Shown here: piece by piece, positions 51,060 through 62,945 of the stretch
How positions within the stretch are numbered: the stretch's first letter is position 1
How the letters are laid out: every line of letters begins with the position of its first letter
Source: Prorocentrum cordatum
Lineage: Eukaryota > Sar > Dinophyceae > Prorocentrales > Prorocentraceae
Length of the DNA stretch: 64,000 bases
Direction of reading: 5' to 3'
Assembly: GCA_963575745.1 (NCBI GenBank)
Contig: CAUYUJ010003036.1
Location: 412,778 to 476,777, forward strand
Translations under genes and position numbers: made by a program
The notes under the pieces: generated by a model
Told to the model about the DNA's origin: nothing
The model's database searches: none
Seen by the model: the letters and a program-made list of their open reading frames with translations, nothing else

Positions 51060-52056
51060 CATTTCTGAACAGATCCTGGCATGTTTCGCGTTTCTTCGTT
51101 CAATTGAAATTTCGTTTGCGAGTGTATCAAATACCCATCCAACCCACGCTTATCTTTGTGAAGGAGGGCGTAATCCAGAACATTTATTGTTGACCGGAAT
51201 GCCGGCCCTCAGGAGGAAGTTGACGGCAGTTTCGGGCTTCATAGATCCGTCGCCTAATAGGTCATCAACAAAATCTGTGAGCAACACGTTTTCATGTTGA
51301 AATAACAGGCGCAATATTTCTTTCACACTCTGGTCGTTTAGCCCAAGGGCAGGACCGAATCCCACAGCCAAGTACGTAGAATGACCATAACATTGCCTCC
51401 CTGGAGATCAGAAACCAAATTTTAAGTAATCGTCCGTGTGCAGCTGCCAATTGTAAAAAGCATCAGCCAAATCTGCTACAAATAACCAACTGCCAGGAGC
51501 AGTGCGGGCTAACGCTAAATCAAAGGAACCGTATTCCACTTGTATTTTAGGGGCCACTTGGTTGAGACCGCTCTCACGGAAATCGACAATCATCCGAGCT
51601 TTCATGCTGTTGCCTGCGGTCTCCTTCAAAACCAAGCCACAAGGATTGACAAAGAGCTGGTCGGGACAATGGCCTGGAGGGAAAAAAAAGGATCTTCCCA
51701 AGGCGGTTTAGTCGATCCCATTCGGTTTCAGCGTGCGGCAAATTGTCTAATAACGAACGATAGTTGCGATGCACTCTGGGCTCGACAGCGGTATCGAAAG
51801 CAAACTAATAGCCGTGTTCCCACCATTGTAAGATTTGTGGTCTGGCACCCAATGTACGTAATAAATTTATATCAAGCCGGAGGCCCCGAACACCAGCGAA
51901 CCATATCGCCCTAGAATCGGCATCAACAATGTCGCGTTTGAGCGAATCCAAAGAAGTTGCCATCGGTTGCCTATGCAGCAGGCTTGGGCCAATTGCTCCG
52001 GATAGTCTACAGAAGCACAATGCTCGCACCTCAGGCCCGCAAGTAGTGCGCGACAA
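51060..52056 (-). pseudogene. DIRS-type reverse transcriptase
   Basis: The RT copies element RNA into DNA. The minus strand shows an N-terminal phrase WFAGVRGLRLDINLLRTLGA (about 51805-51915), then SMKARMIVDFRESGLNQVAP and WLFVADLADAFYNWQLHTDD (the first catalytic Asp motif) in the segment 51408-51701. After a TGA at 51408-51410 the same frame continues with LAVGFGPALGLND and LLTDFVDDLLG, the FVDD box with the catalytic Asp pair. A thumb-like DKRGLDGYLIHSQTKFQLNE follows at about 51090-51160 in a shifted frame. At least one stop and two frameshifts (about 51701-51805 and 51150-51180) make it non-functional. Confidence 0.85.
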
Positions 52057-52232
52057 AGCATGATCCCCCGAACGCTAAGCCCGAATAACTTCTCTCACAA
52101 CTGGCGTCCCGCCTGGCCCGAACGGCCAACGAACGTCCCGGCCGAGGAAAGGAGATCATCTTTCGGAATGGCGCGGCTCAAACGGTCTTTAATCGCGGCC
52201 CGAACGGCCATTACGCTGAGCAAAAGCTTACT

Positions 52233-52575
52233 GCAAATGCCAAAGTCCGAAAGGCAACGGGAGCAAGCCTTCCCGTAGGAGCGAAGCCTTTGCAAGGTTT
52301 CTGCAAATACGGCCACAAAAAGGCCAACAAATGAAGAAAAACGCAAAAATTGGCGGAAACCGAATGCAACCACCAACTATGCGCGTGCCCCGAACGGGCA
52401 CGGCCCGAAAGGCCCACTGGCAACGCGGGAACGTGACTCCCCGAGCCATGGAGGGTGCACAAATTCACCTTACAGGCCGCCTGCGCCGGATCGGGGTCAC
52501 ACGGCGCCCGTAGGCATCAGCAGCGGCAGATCTCAGAATATTCGAAAGGCTTCGCCCTCTTCCTATTCTGATCAA
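52233..52575 (-). repeat. Split direct repeat A1 (5' end of the YR element)
   Basis: Plus-strand GCAAATGCCAAAGTCCGAAA to CCTATTCTGATCAA, 343 bases, the same length as A2. It lies only about 180 bases upstream of the first RT-like residues, leaving no room for a 5' gag gene. Confidence 0.9.
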
Positions 52576-53440
52576 CTGAAATATGAAATATCCTGGGCCG
52601 AATGGTTATGGAACGGATGCTGCTTCCAACGCGTCTCCTGCGGTTCATACACGAATGCGCATCACCCTGCTCAATGGAGCTTCCAATGGATCCTCCCGGA
52701 GGTCGGGCGTCGCCGTTTCTCGTTTTCTCGGGGAGCACACTAAGTCTTCGCAGGATTTTTCGTCGCCGCTTTTTGTCCAGAGTTCCTTGGCGTCCTTTTC
52801 GGGCGCGTGATGCGGACCGCGGCTTGCTCGGGGGCCTCCTTGGGGCGCGTGGCCTCATGGGGGGCGCCGCCGAAGGTCCCAATGTCAGGGTTCACATATG
52901 TTCCCTGGCAAATTTGGGCACGCGCACACGCACGCGGTTCGTGGCCTCATAGGGAGCTTCACCGAAGCCTCAATAGCACAACCCACATGCGTCCCAAATC
53001 CAGTTTTGGCACGCCTTTCACACTGTGCGTGGCTTCGTATGGAGATTTAAGGAGTTTCACCGAAGGCCCTCGTGGCACGGTTCGCATGCGTGACGGTAAG
53101 TGTTTTGGCGAGTCGTCGTCGTTGTTTGTTCGAAGAGGTTAACTGAATGTTTGCGTTTTGCTCGCTGTTTTTTTGTTGGGGTGGGTTTGTGTGGGGCGAG
53201 TCGCGTCGCCATTTCTCGGTGACACTCGGCAAGTGTGCAAGAATTGAAATATCTTCGTTGGTTTTTCTGAGCAGATGGGTTGGATCAGAATAAAGGGGAG
53301 GGATGAATGCGCGTACCATATGCTGCATGCGTATGGGCAAACACATTTCCGCATGCAATTCTGACGATGCTTCCCGTAAAATTACGCACAATAAAATCAC
53401 ATTCGCGCAGACAGCTGGAATAAAAGAAACGAGAGGAAAC
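52576..53440. other. Right flank of the YR element, no gene seen
   Basis: Contains GGGGCGCGTGGCCTCATGGG and related words at about 52840-53080 (spacer motif family). No protein domain in any frame. Confidence 0.4.
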
Positions 53441-53885
53441 CGGAATGGAAAAAAATGAAAGGAGGCCGGAATGGAAGGAATCTGGAATTTGAAGAAACCC
53501 AGAACCGAAATGGGCCGAACCCGGAAAGAAACCAAATTTGGAGGAATGCGAGGAAGCTGGAAGGAAACCGGAATGATGGGAAGAAGCCGGAACAAGAGGA
53601 ATGGGGGGAAGCCGGAAAGAACCGGAATGATGGGAAAAAACCGAAATTAGGGGAGAAAACCGTAATCGGAAGAAGTCGGGATTGGAGGAAACCGGAATGG
53701 GAGATATAGGAGGAAGCCGGAATGGGAGGAATGGGAGGAAACTGGAATGGGAGGAAACCGGAATGGGAAGAAGCCAGAAGGGAATGAAGCCGGAATGGGA
53801 GGAAGCCGGAATAGGAGGGATGGGAAAAGCCGGAATAGGACGAAACCGGAATAGGAGGTGGGGGGAATAGGAAGAAAAAAAAAAA
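53441..53885. repeat. Purine-rich minisatellite (GGAATGGGAGGAAGCC family)
   Basis: Irregular tandem GGAATGGGAGGAAGCCGGAA words on the plus strand. The minus-strand Phe/Pro/Ser ORF (53285-53914) is its translation. Confidence 0.9.
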
Positions 53886-54057
53886 CACGACGAGAAGACA
53901 CTGCATGAATACAATTATGTCTCTACGCCGTGCGAGGCATCGGCGGGCAACCATGCAATTGGGGGGAGTCGTAGCTCTGGCGGGGCAGCACCTGCGAATC
54001 CGCCGACCCTGTCGGCGTGTGGAAGACGCATCCCGGTGTCGTCGTCTTGCGTGGATC

Positions 54058-54058
<1 letters not shown>

Positions 54059-54120
<62 letters not shown>

Positions 54121-54122
54121 CT
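54059..54122. repeat. (GTC)n microsatellite
   Basis: About 20 consecutive GTC units with one CTC. Confidence 0.95.
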
Positions 54123-54179
54123 CGTCGTCTCCGTCTCCGTTGTCCCTCGTCGTCTTCGTCGTTCCCCGTCTCCTTGAGC

Positions 54180-54330
54180 GCGCGAGCCAAAGCGACATTG
54201 AGCAACGTCGTAGTTGAGTCGTGGCGAAGCCCCTCCCTACCCTCCCCGCCGGGAGGGGGGGGAGGGGGGGGGGGCGCCGGGGGGGGTCCCCGGGGGGGTC
54301 GCCACCCAGATACGCATCCTCCCCGGGGGT
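54180..54330. repeat. Inverted relative of the 38.8-39.4 kb G/C-tract minisatellite
   Basis: TTGAGCAACGTCGTAGTTGA and the following GTCGTGGCGAAGCCCCTCCC, then CCCGCCGGGAGGGGGG, are the reverse complement of the unit at 38940-39420 with some divergence. Confidence 0.75.
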
Positions 54331-55075
54331 CCCGGAGCTCAGAAAAGCTTCAAGACGAGCCAAGAGCGACAGAAGACACCCCCAAAAGGGTACAAGAGGG
54401 CCTCGACTCGACGAACGATGGCCCCAAGACGCCCAAGACGGCCCGAAGACGGCCCAAGAGGCCCTCAAGACGCTCCAAGAGAGCCCCAAGAGCACACCCA
54501 AGAGGGCCCCAGGCGCCAAAATCGTCAATTTTACATCGGTTTTTGAATGATTTTGGCCTTCTCGCCTTTTCGGCTTTCCGACACTCCAAGACGGCCCAAG
54601 AGGCCCCCAAGAGGCCCCCAAAAGCGCCCCAAGAGGCCTACAAGAGGGCCCCAAGACGGCCCAGGAAGGCCACAGGACAGCCTCAGAGGCGCCCAAGACG
54701 GCCCAATAGGGCCCAAGACGGGCCCAAGAAACGGCCAAGAGGGGGGACGAGGAACCGAGAATTCGAGACTTCCGCCCTAAGAGGCCCCCGGGAAGCCCCA
54801 AGAGGCACCCAAAAGGCCCCAAGAGGCCCCCGAGCGGCGCCAAGACGCCCCCAAGATGCGCCGAAGACGGCCTCCGGAAGCCCCAAGAGGGCCAAAAGAG
54901 GCCCCAAGAGGCCCCACAACGGCCCCCAAGAGGCTTCAAGTTGCCTTTCAGACGCCCCCGAGAGGTCAACCACGAGATCCCAACCAACATCCATAAGGCC
55001 TCCTCCTCCTCCCCCTTCACCCTTCCTTCTCCTACTCCCTTCCGCCTCCTCCTCCTCCTCCTCCTGCCCCCCCCC
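54331..55075. repeat. Irregular AAGACGGCCCAAGAGGCCCC spacer repeat
   Basis: Roughly decameric words (CCAAGAGGCC, CCAAGACGGC) fill the region. At 54515-54575 a non-repeat phrase (CAATTTTACATCGG, GATTTTGGCCTTCTCG) also occurs, diverged, at about 58405-58520. Open frames on both strands are repeat-derived. Confidence 0.7.
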
Positions 55076-55094
55076 TCGTGTTGTCTTTCGTCAT

Positions 55095-55140
55095 CTTCAG
55101 GGTCGGCGGCAACGGCCGTAAGGCCTTCGCAATAAATCGT
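55095..55140. repeat. Inverted copy of the 38.74-kb flank (CGGCCGTAAGGCCTTCGC)
   Basis: AGGGTCGGCGGCAACGGCCG followed by TAAGGCCTTCGC is the reverse complement of 38734-38768 with small changes. Together with 54180-54330 it outlines an inverted copy of the same dispersed element. Confidence 0.7.
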
Positions 55141-55685
55141 ATTCTCAAAACCGAAATTTTCCGCACCGGAAGTTCATCATATTTTGACTCATTTGGTGTC
55201 GTTGCTCACCTTTTTGCGTTTCAACGCCGTTTTCCTGAGGATTACAGATTTCTATCATTACAGAAACATCGGATAAACCATATATGTTTCTTTTTGTAAT
55301 CCCCGTATGTTTTTTTTTTATTGATTTTGTTAGGTTTCTGTTATGCGTGCAAATCAGCATTAGAATTTGCAGGTCGCAAGCGCGCAACAATATTCAAACT
55401 AATTGCGTCGATATTGAAGCCATATGCAATGATATTGAAAATTTTTCATAATACCGCAACCTATACGTGATACCGAAAGCATTCATCGAGTGTGGGAGCC
55501 AAATGTGTCCGAATGCAGGGACAAATTATGAATAACATCACCAATGGTAGTACCACGAACCATAGTCTGCATACATTGTAGCGCCGGTGTACATGTGCAC
55601 ATCAAAAGCAACCATTTGCAATAATAGCGATTTACGTGCAAATCGGCGGTTGTGCATGCCGCGATGAATCCATAAACGTTCCATT
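55141..55685. other. AT-richer spacer, no gene seen
   Basis: Lower GC than the rest of the window, short ORFs only, with a poly-T near 55310. No RNA gene recognised. Confidence 0.4.
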
Positions 55686-55890
55686 ATATATATATATATA
55701 TGTATATGTATATGTATAGTTATATGGATATGTATATGTATGTATGTATGTATGTATGCATGCATGCATGTATGTATGTATGTATGTAAGTAAGTATGTA
55801 TGTATGTATGTATGTATGTATATGTGTATGTATGTATGTATGTATGTATGTATGTATGTATGTATGTATGTATGTATGTGTATATATACA
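55686..55890. repeat. (TA)n/(TATG)n microsatellite
   Basis: A short TA run leads into a long (TATG)n tract with ATGC variants. The minus-strand YIHTYIHT ORF is its translation. Confidence 0.95.
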
Positions 55891-56150
55891 CATTGCTGTG
55901 TTTCACACGACTGATGAAGTGTACACAAACGTTGCGGTGTACACAAAACCTGTAGTACCCGCACGCGCGGTTGCACAAACGCGACGCGTGGCGTCATCAA
56001 CCCCCTCCCCCCTCCCCCATGATTGCTGTCATCGGCCCGAATGCAAGAACAAGCTCCGCCCGCGTCCCCGCGCACACCGACGATGGGCCACGAGTCACAA
56101 GCGAAAAAGACGACAACTACATTAATGTCGACGACGGCGATTACAAACCA
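55891..56150. repeat. Dispersed repeat with TGTACACAA words, copy 1
   Basis: GCTGTGTTTCACACGACTGA, GTGTACACAAACGTTG, GGCGTCATCAACCCCC and CAAGCTCCGCCCGCGTCC appear in this order. They recur, diverged, at about 57268-57625. Confidence 0.55.
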
Positions 56151-57180
56151 GACTCCCAAGCAAATTCCTACGCAAATCCCAGAACGCACGGCAGCAGTGC
56201 CTGGAGCGCATTTAAGGGGGGGGAAAGGAGATGGGGCCATGTAGCACGTCATGCCCCAAGCAATAAAGAAATACTCTCTTCGTGCGAAGACGAAAATACT
56301 TTTTATCTTCAAAGATGACGCGCGTCATGACGTTGCGTCACACAAGGTGGGAACGATATGGCATAAAAATGCCTTCCTTTTGGTGGTTCTGCGCGCGGCG
56401 CGAAAAACAACGACGATAACAACAACGTGTACGTGGCCATTCGCTCTTTTTGCGTGTCTACGCCACAACGCTCGTATGCAATAGCGCGCGGCGTATTCAA
56501 TACAACCTCCATCTTTTTCGCAAGCAACCGTATACAAAACAGTGCTCGTAAATACCTCAGAAATTGTGTACGTGACAGCGCCGGGTTTGCGCACCACGAT
56601 GTTGCATGCATCGCACCGTTTGTGCACGTTCTAACGCTTATGTACTACAATGCATACGTGCGTAAAACAAATACAAAAAATACACGTGAAAATCTACTCC
56701 GAACGCTACGTCTCGTAATACATAATACATCCTCTTCGTTTCTTCCTCCATGCCTCTGTCACTCCTTACCCCTGTCGCGCACGCCATTTTATTGTAAAAA
56801 ATCCTTCTGCCATGTGGCTATACGATCACCATGCAGGTGATAATAATCGATTTGCATTTTGATGTGTTTTTTCTTGATCGGCATGTCAATTTCCATGCGA
56901 ATTTGCTTTGGGTATCTCGCCGCAAACGCCGACGTTTTAAATTTTGAAACAAGCCCTACGGAAGGACACCATGACACCGCAGGCCCGCCGGAAGAGAAAC
57001 ATTTGGTCCAACTGCGGCCCACCCACAAGAGGATTTCGGGGCACCGTGGGCCATTGGCCGCAGGAGGAAAAACATTTGGTCCAGCCGCGGCCCAGCCACA
57101 GAACCTCTCGCCCGACACGAACCTGAAATTGTAAAGAGAGCCTCCGTTTCACGTCGAACTCACCACCCAGTAGTGCTGTA
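56151..57180. other. Spacer with a 71-bp tandem duplication at about 56997-57115
   Basis: AAACATTTGGTCCAACTGCG and AAACATTTGGTCCAGCCGCG start two tandem copies. The rest has short ORFs only. No gene supported. Confidence 0.45.
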
Positions 57181-57630
57181 TTACACTTAATTGCCTACCG
57201 TGGTACACACAAGCATCGCGGTGTACACAAGCAGTGCAACGCATGCAAATATAGCAGAGTATACTAATGCTGTGTTGCGCACGACTGATGTGGTACGCAA
57301 ACGTTGGTATACACAAGCTGAGCCCGCAACCACGGTGGCCTAAACTGACGCTGTGTTGCCCGTGGTTGCTGTGGTGTGCATAAACGGTGTGGTGTACACA
57401 AACGCTGTGGTACAAACAAGCACTGTGGTGTACATAAGCGTTGTGGTGCAAATTGCCACCCATACGCTGGTGCTACCCGTCCTCCGTCATTCCCAAGCAA
57501 TCCCGGACACCACTGGCGCGACAAGTGATGTCATCACCCCCCTTCCATCCCCAACCCCTGATTATTCATCATTCGGAATGGAAAACAGGCTCCAGCCGCG
57601 TCCGCGCGTCCACATGAGCGACAAAAGACG
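57181..57630. repeat. Dispersed repeat with TGTACACAA words, copy 2 (expanded)
   Basis: Same motif order as 55891-56150. The GTGGTGTACACAAACGCTGT word is amplified several times (57370-57450) before the shared GATGTCATCACCCCC end. Confidence 0.55.
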
Positions 57631-57850
57631 AACGACGAGCGACGGACGACGGACGACGGACGACGGACGACGGACGACGAACGACGAACGAAGGACGACG
57701 GACGACGGACGACGGACGACGGACGACGGACGACAGACGACGGACGACAGACGACGGACGACAGACGACGGACGACGGACAACGGACGACAGACGACGGA
57801 CGACGGACGACGGACGACGGGCGACGGACGACGGGCGACGGATGGACGAC
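57631..57850. repeat. (GGACGAC)n heptamer array
   Basis: About 30 tandem heptamers with GAACGAC and AGACGAC variants. Confidence 0.95.
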
Positions 57851-57857
57851 GGACGCA

Positions 57858-58008
57858 CGAGGGAGGAGGGAGGAGGGAGGGGGGAGGAGGGAGGAGGGAG
57901 GAGGGAGGAGGGAGGAGGGAGGAGGGAAGAGGGAGGAGGGAAGAGGGAGGAGGGAGGAGGGAGGGAGGGGGGAGGGGGGAGGGGGGAGGAGGGAGGAGGG
58001 AGAAAGGG
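57858..58008. repeat. GGGAGGA purine tract
   Basis: Continuous GGGAGGA/GGGAAGA/GGGGGGA words on the plus strand, followed by a short (GAC)n run to about 58034. Confidence 0.95.
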
Positions 58009-58034
58009 GCGACGGCGACGACGACGACGACGAC

Positions 58035-58729
58035 GGACACTTACGCGGATTCCAATGTACAGGGCGGCAATGTCCGGAACGCTCTGGGGGGGTAGCGTCT
58101 TGTCATAGCCATGACGCCCGTCATGGGTTCTGACGAGGGATACACTTCTGTTCGCTAGAAATCCCACCAGCCCTTTGGGCGTGAGTGGTTTAGGGAGCTT
58201 TCTCTGTCCTCAACCCCCCAACCCCCCTTCTTCCCCTTCGGGGAGGGGTTTACCCCTCCCCCTACCCCCTCCCCCTGGGCCTGGAGAGGGAGTCCGGCGG
58301 GTGGTCAGGGGGTTTTTCTTCGACGCCTGGGAGGGCCCTCGCGAGGATTCTGGCCCCGACGGGGGGACGCTCATAGGTCCCTCTCCTCTTCAGTGTAGCC
58401 AAAATCATTAATTTTACTAGGGTTTCGGCCCCATTTTGGCCTTCTGAGGGGGCAGCGCTCCCCGTCCTTCTTCTCAAAATCATTGACTTTACGAAGGTTT
58501 TGGGCTCATTTTGTCCTTCTCGGGGGGTAGCGCTCATTTGCGCTTCTGCCGAGGTCGCAAGAGGCCCCCAAGAGGCTCCAAGATGCCCCCAGGAGGCTCC
58601 CAAGAGGCCTCCAATAGGCCCCCAAGAGGCCCCCAAGAGGCCCCCAAGAGGCTCCCAACAGGCCTCCAAGAGGCCCCCAAGAGGCCCCAAGAGGCCCCCA
58701 AGAGGCCCCCAAGAGGCCCCACGAGGAGC
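58035..58729. other. Spacer: tandem 105-bp duplication and (AAGAGGCCCC)n decamers
   Basis: AAAATCATTAATTTTAC and AAAATCATTGACTTTAC start two copies at about 58402 and 58477, each ending in GGGG-AGCGCTC text. From 58560 to 58729 runs an AAGAGGCCCC decamer array. Confidence 0.7.
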
Positions 58730-59125
58730 CCGAACGACTCACACCAGGACGAGGGGCCCGAAGGACTCATATCACGAAGAACCCGAACGACTCACGCCAG
58801 AAGGAGGACCCCGAACGACTCCTACCAGGACGAGGCGCCCGACCCATTCACACCACGAGGAGCCCGAACGACTCACACCACGACGCGCGCCTCGAACGAC
58901 TCACGCCACGAGGAACCCGAACGAGTCACACCAGGAGGAGGGGCAGCGCTCATACAAGCCCCCCAAGAGGGCCCCCAGAGGTCTACCATATGGCCCCAAG
59001 AGTTCCCCAGATGGCCCACAAGAGATCCCCAGGAGGCACCACGACGCCTCCAGGAGGTTCCACAGATACCCCCAAGAGGTCCCCAAGATGCGCCAAGAGG
59101 CGCCGAAGACGCCCCAAGAGGCCTC
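58730..59125. repeat. Partial unit of the 1.04-kb higher-order repeat
   Basis: Contains CCCGAACGACTCACACCA words, then GGGGCAGCGCTCATACAAGC and CAAGAGGTCCCC decamers, as in the complete units to the right. Confidence 0.8.
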
Positions 59126-59149
59126 CGAGCAGCTTCCAAAAGACATCTA

Positions 59150-59260
59150 CTACTACCCTTTCCCCTACGATTACTACTACTTGTACTTCTACTACTACTC
59201 ATACTCGTTGCACTACATACTGGAAGTACCACTACTACTACTACTACTACCACCACTACG

Positions 59261-59294
<34 letters not shown>

Positions 59295-59295
59295 T

Positions 59296-59334
<39 letters not shown>

Positions 59335-59431
59335 GACTACAATATACGACAACTACTACTAACTACTACACCAACTACAACACTACTGCTACTACTACTA
59401 CTTACTACTACTCCACATACTACTGCTACTG

Positions 59432-59488
<57 letters not shown>

Positions 59489-59492
59489 GTTA

Positions 59493-59524
<32 letters not shown>

Positions 59525-59527
59525 ACG

Positions 59528-59571
<44 letters not shown>

Positions 59572-59970
59572 GACTACTATTACTACTAAGAATACCACAA
59601 CTACGACTACTACTACTCCTACTCCTACTCCTACTCCTAACTCTACTACTACTACTACTCCTACTCCTACTCCTACTCCTGCTCCTCTATCCTCTCCTAA
59701 AAATACTCCTACTACTACTACACTACTTACACTACTAAACTCCTACTCCTACTCCTACTCCTACTCTACTCCTACTCCTCTACCTACTCCTACTCCTAAC
59801 TCCTACACTACTACTATTCCTAACTACTGACTACTACTACAACTACTAAACAGCTACTACTGCACTACTGCTAACTACTACACTACTACTGCTACTACTA
59901 CGACTACTACGTACTACTACACACTACTAACTACAACTACTACTCTACTAAGTATAACAAACTAACACTA

Positions 59971-60021
<51 letters not shown>

Positions 60022-60060
60022 GCTACTACTACTACTACTGGTACTGCTACTACCACTACC
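59150..60060. repeat. (TAC)n-rich microsatellite region 1
   Basis: Long (TAC)n runs with GAC, TCC and AAC interruptions. It reads as poly-Tyr, poly-Thr or poly-Leu, depending on frame. Confidence 0.95.
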
Positions 60061-62330
60061 AGCACTACAACTGATCCTACTGGTACTACTTCTACTTCTA
60101 GGACTAGGAGCCGAAGAGGAGGAAGAGGAGAAGGGAGAGAAGGCGATGGGAGGCAAGACAGAAGGCGGTCGTTCTCCAGTCCTCCACGTAACCGACTCTG
60201 TCGACTCACACGACGGCGACGTCCTGGACCAGAATGCATGTGGTGTGCGTCGTTGGGGCCCCTCGCCCTGGTGTGAGTCCGTCGGGCCCTTCCTTGTGTG
60301 AGTCGTTCGGGCCCCTCGCCGAACGACTCACACATCGAGGAGGGGCCCGAACGACTCTGTCCAGGAGGGGGGACCCGAACTACTCACACCAGGAGGAGGG
60401 GCCCGAACGACTCACACCACGAAGAGCCCGAACGACTCACACCACAAGGAGGAGCCCGAACGACTCATACCAGGACGAGGCGCCCGACCCATTCACACCA
60501 CGAGGAACCCGAACGACTCACACCACGACGCGGGCCTCGAACGACTCGCACCAGGACGAGGCGCCCGACCCATTCACACCACGAGGAGCCCGAACGACTC
60601 ACACCACGTCGCGGGCCTCGAACGACTCACGCCACGAGGAGCCCGAACGAGTCACAGCAGGAGGAGGGGCAGCGCTCATACAAGCCCCCCCAAGAGGGCC
60701 CCCAGAGGTGCACCATATGGCCCCAAGAAGTCACCAGATGGCCCACAAGAGGTCCCCAGGAGGCACCACGACGCCTCCATGAGGCCCCAAAGATACTCCC
60801 AAGAGGTCCCCAAGAGGCCCCCAAGACGCCCCAAGACGCCCCCAAAAAGCCCCCAAGAGGCCCCACGAGGAGCCCGAACGACTCACACCAGGACGAGGGG
60901 CCCGAACGACTCACACCACGAAGAGCCCGAACGACTCACACCGCAAGGAGAGGCCCGAACGACTCATACCAGGACGAAGCGCCCGACCGACTCACACCAC
61001 GAGAAGCCCGAACGACTCACACCACGACGCGGGTCTCGACCGACTCACAACACGAGGAGCCCGAACGAGTCACACTAGGAGAAGGCAGCGCTCATACTAC
61101 TACCAGTACTACAACTGATCCTACTGGTACTACTTCTACTACTAGGACTAGGAGCCGAAAAGGAGGAAGAGGAGGAGGGAGAGAAGGCGATGGGAGGCAA
61201 AACAGAAGGCGGTCGTCCTCGAGTCCCACACGTAACCGACTCTGTCGACTCACGCGTCGGCGACGTCCTCGACCAGAATGCAGGTGTGTGCGTCGTTGGG
61301 GCCCCTCGCCCTGGTGTGAGTCGTTCGGGCCCTTCCTAGTGTGAGTTTCGAGCCCCTCGCCGAACGACTCACACATCGAGGAGGGGCCCGAGCGACTCTG
61401 TCCAGGAGGGGGGACCCGAACTACTCACACCAGGAGGAGGGGCCCGAACGACTCACACCACGAAGAGCCCGAACGACTCACACCACAAGGAGGAGCCCGA
61501 ACGACTCATACCAGGACGAGGCGCCCGACCCATTCACACCACGAGGAGCCCGAACGACTCACACCACGACGCGGGCCTCGAACGACTCACACCAGGACGA
61601 GGCGCCCGACCCAGTCACACCACGAGGAGCCCGAACGACTCACACCACGTCGCGGGCCTCGAACGACTCACACCACGAGGAGCCCGAACGAGTCACACCA
61701 GGAGGAGGGGCAGCGCTCATACAAGCCCCCCAAGAGGGCCCCCAGAGGTCCACCATATGGCCCCAAGAGGTCCCCAGATGGCCCACAAGAAGTCCCCAGG
61801 AGGCACCACGACGCCTCCATGAGGCCCCAAAGATACCCCCAAGAGGTCCCCAAGAGGCCCCCAAGAGGCCCCCAAGACGCCCCCAAGCAGCCCCCAAGAG
61901 GCCCCACGAGGAGCCCGACCGACTCACACCAGGACGAGGGGCCCCAACGACGCACACCACGAAGAGCCCGAACGACTCACACCACAAGGAGGGGCCCGTA
62001 CGACCCATACCAGGACGAGGCGCCCGACCGACTCACACCACGAGGAGCCCGAACGACTCACACCACGACGCGGGTCTCGAACGACTCAGAACACGAGGAG
62101 CCCGAACGAGTCGCACTAGGAGAATGCAGCGCTCATACTACTACCAGTACTACAACTGATCCTACTGGTACTACTTCTACTACTACGACTAGGAGCCGAA
62201 GAGGAGGAAGAGGAGGAGGGAGAGAAGGCGATGGGAGGCAAGACAGAACGCGGTCGTCCTCGAGTCCTACACGTAACCGACTCTGTCGACTCACACGTCG
62301 GCGACGTCCTCGACCAGATACCACTATTAC
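60061..62330. repeat. Tandem higher-order repeat, about 1.04-kb units
   Basis: ACTACAACTGATCCTACTGG starts at 60064, 61108 and 62149 (spacing 1044 and 1041). Each unit holds an AGGAGGAAGAGGAG block, ACCGACTCTGTCGACTCAC, an array of CCCGAACGACTCACACCACG words, GGGGCAGCGCTCATACAAGC and AAGAGGTCCCC decamers. Long plus-strand Arg/Thr/Pro ORFs follow the repeats and are not called as genes. Confidence 0.9.

Positions 62331-62945
<615 letters not shown>

Larger units (their letters stand above)
43333..52575 (-). mobile_element. PAT/Ngaro-type YR retrotransposon with split direct repeats
   Basis: Read on the minus strand the order is A1 (52575-52233), RT, RNase H, gag-like ORF, tyrosine recombinase, B1 (44009-43921), A2 (43917-43575), B2 (about 43428-43333). 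A1/A2 and B1/B2 are direct repeats of each other. This A1-ORFs-B1-A2-B2 arrangement is the defining structure of PAT and Ngaro-type elements in the DIRS order, which use a tyrosine recombinase instead of a DDE integrase and make no target-site duplication. Length is 9.24 kb, or about 7.2 kb without the nested LINE. RT, RNase H and recombinase are interrupted, so this copy is inactive. Confidence 0.8.

Noticed and set aside
41085-51410. Stop-codon reassignment, because in-frame stops interrupt otherwise readable transposon genes
   Set aside because: The interruptions use all three stops (TGA at 51408, TAA at 44901, TAG at 41858 and 41085), and frameshifts are present too. This fits decay, not a changed code. 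The long Rep-like ORF and the LINE fragment have no internal stops.
43333-52575. LTR retrotransposon reading of the 343-bp direct repeats
   Set aside because: There is no DDE integrase or protease, a tyrosine recombinase is present, and the second repeat pair B1/B2 flanks A2. LTR elements do not show that arrangement.
54036-55121. 361-codon plus-strand and 365-codon minus-strand ORFs
   Set aside because: They derive from the (GTC)n run and AAGAGGCCCC-type words. No domain, and both strands are open.
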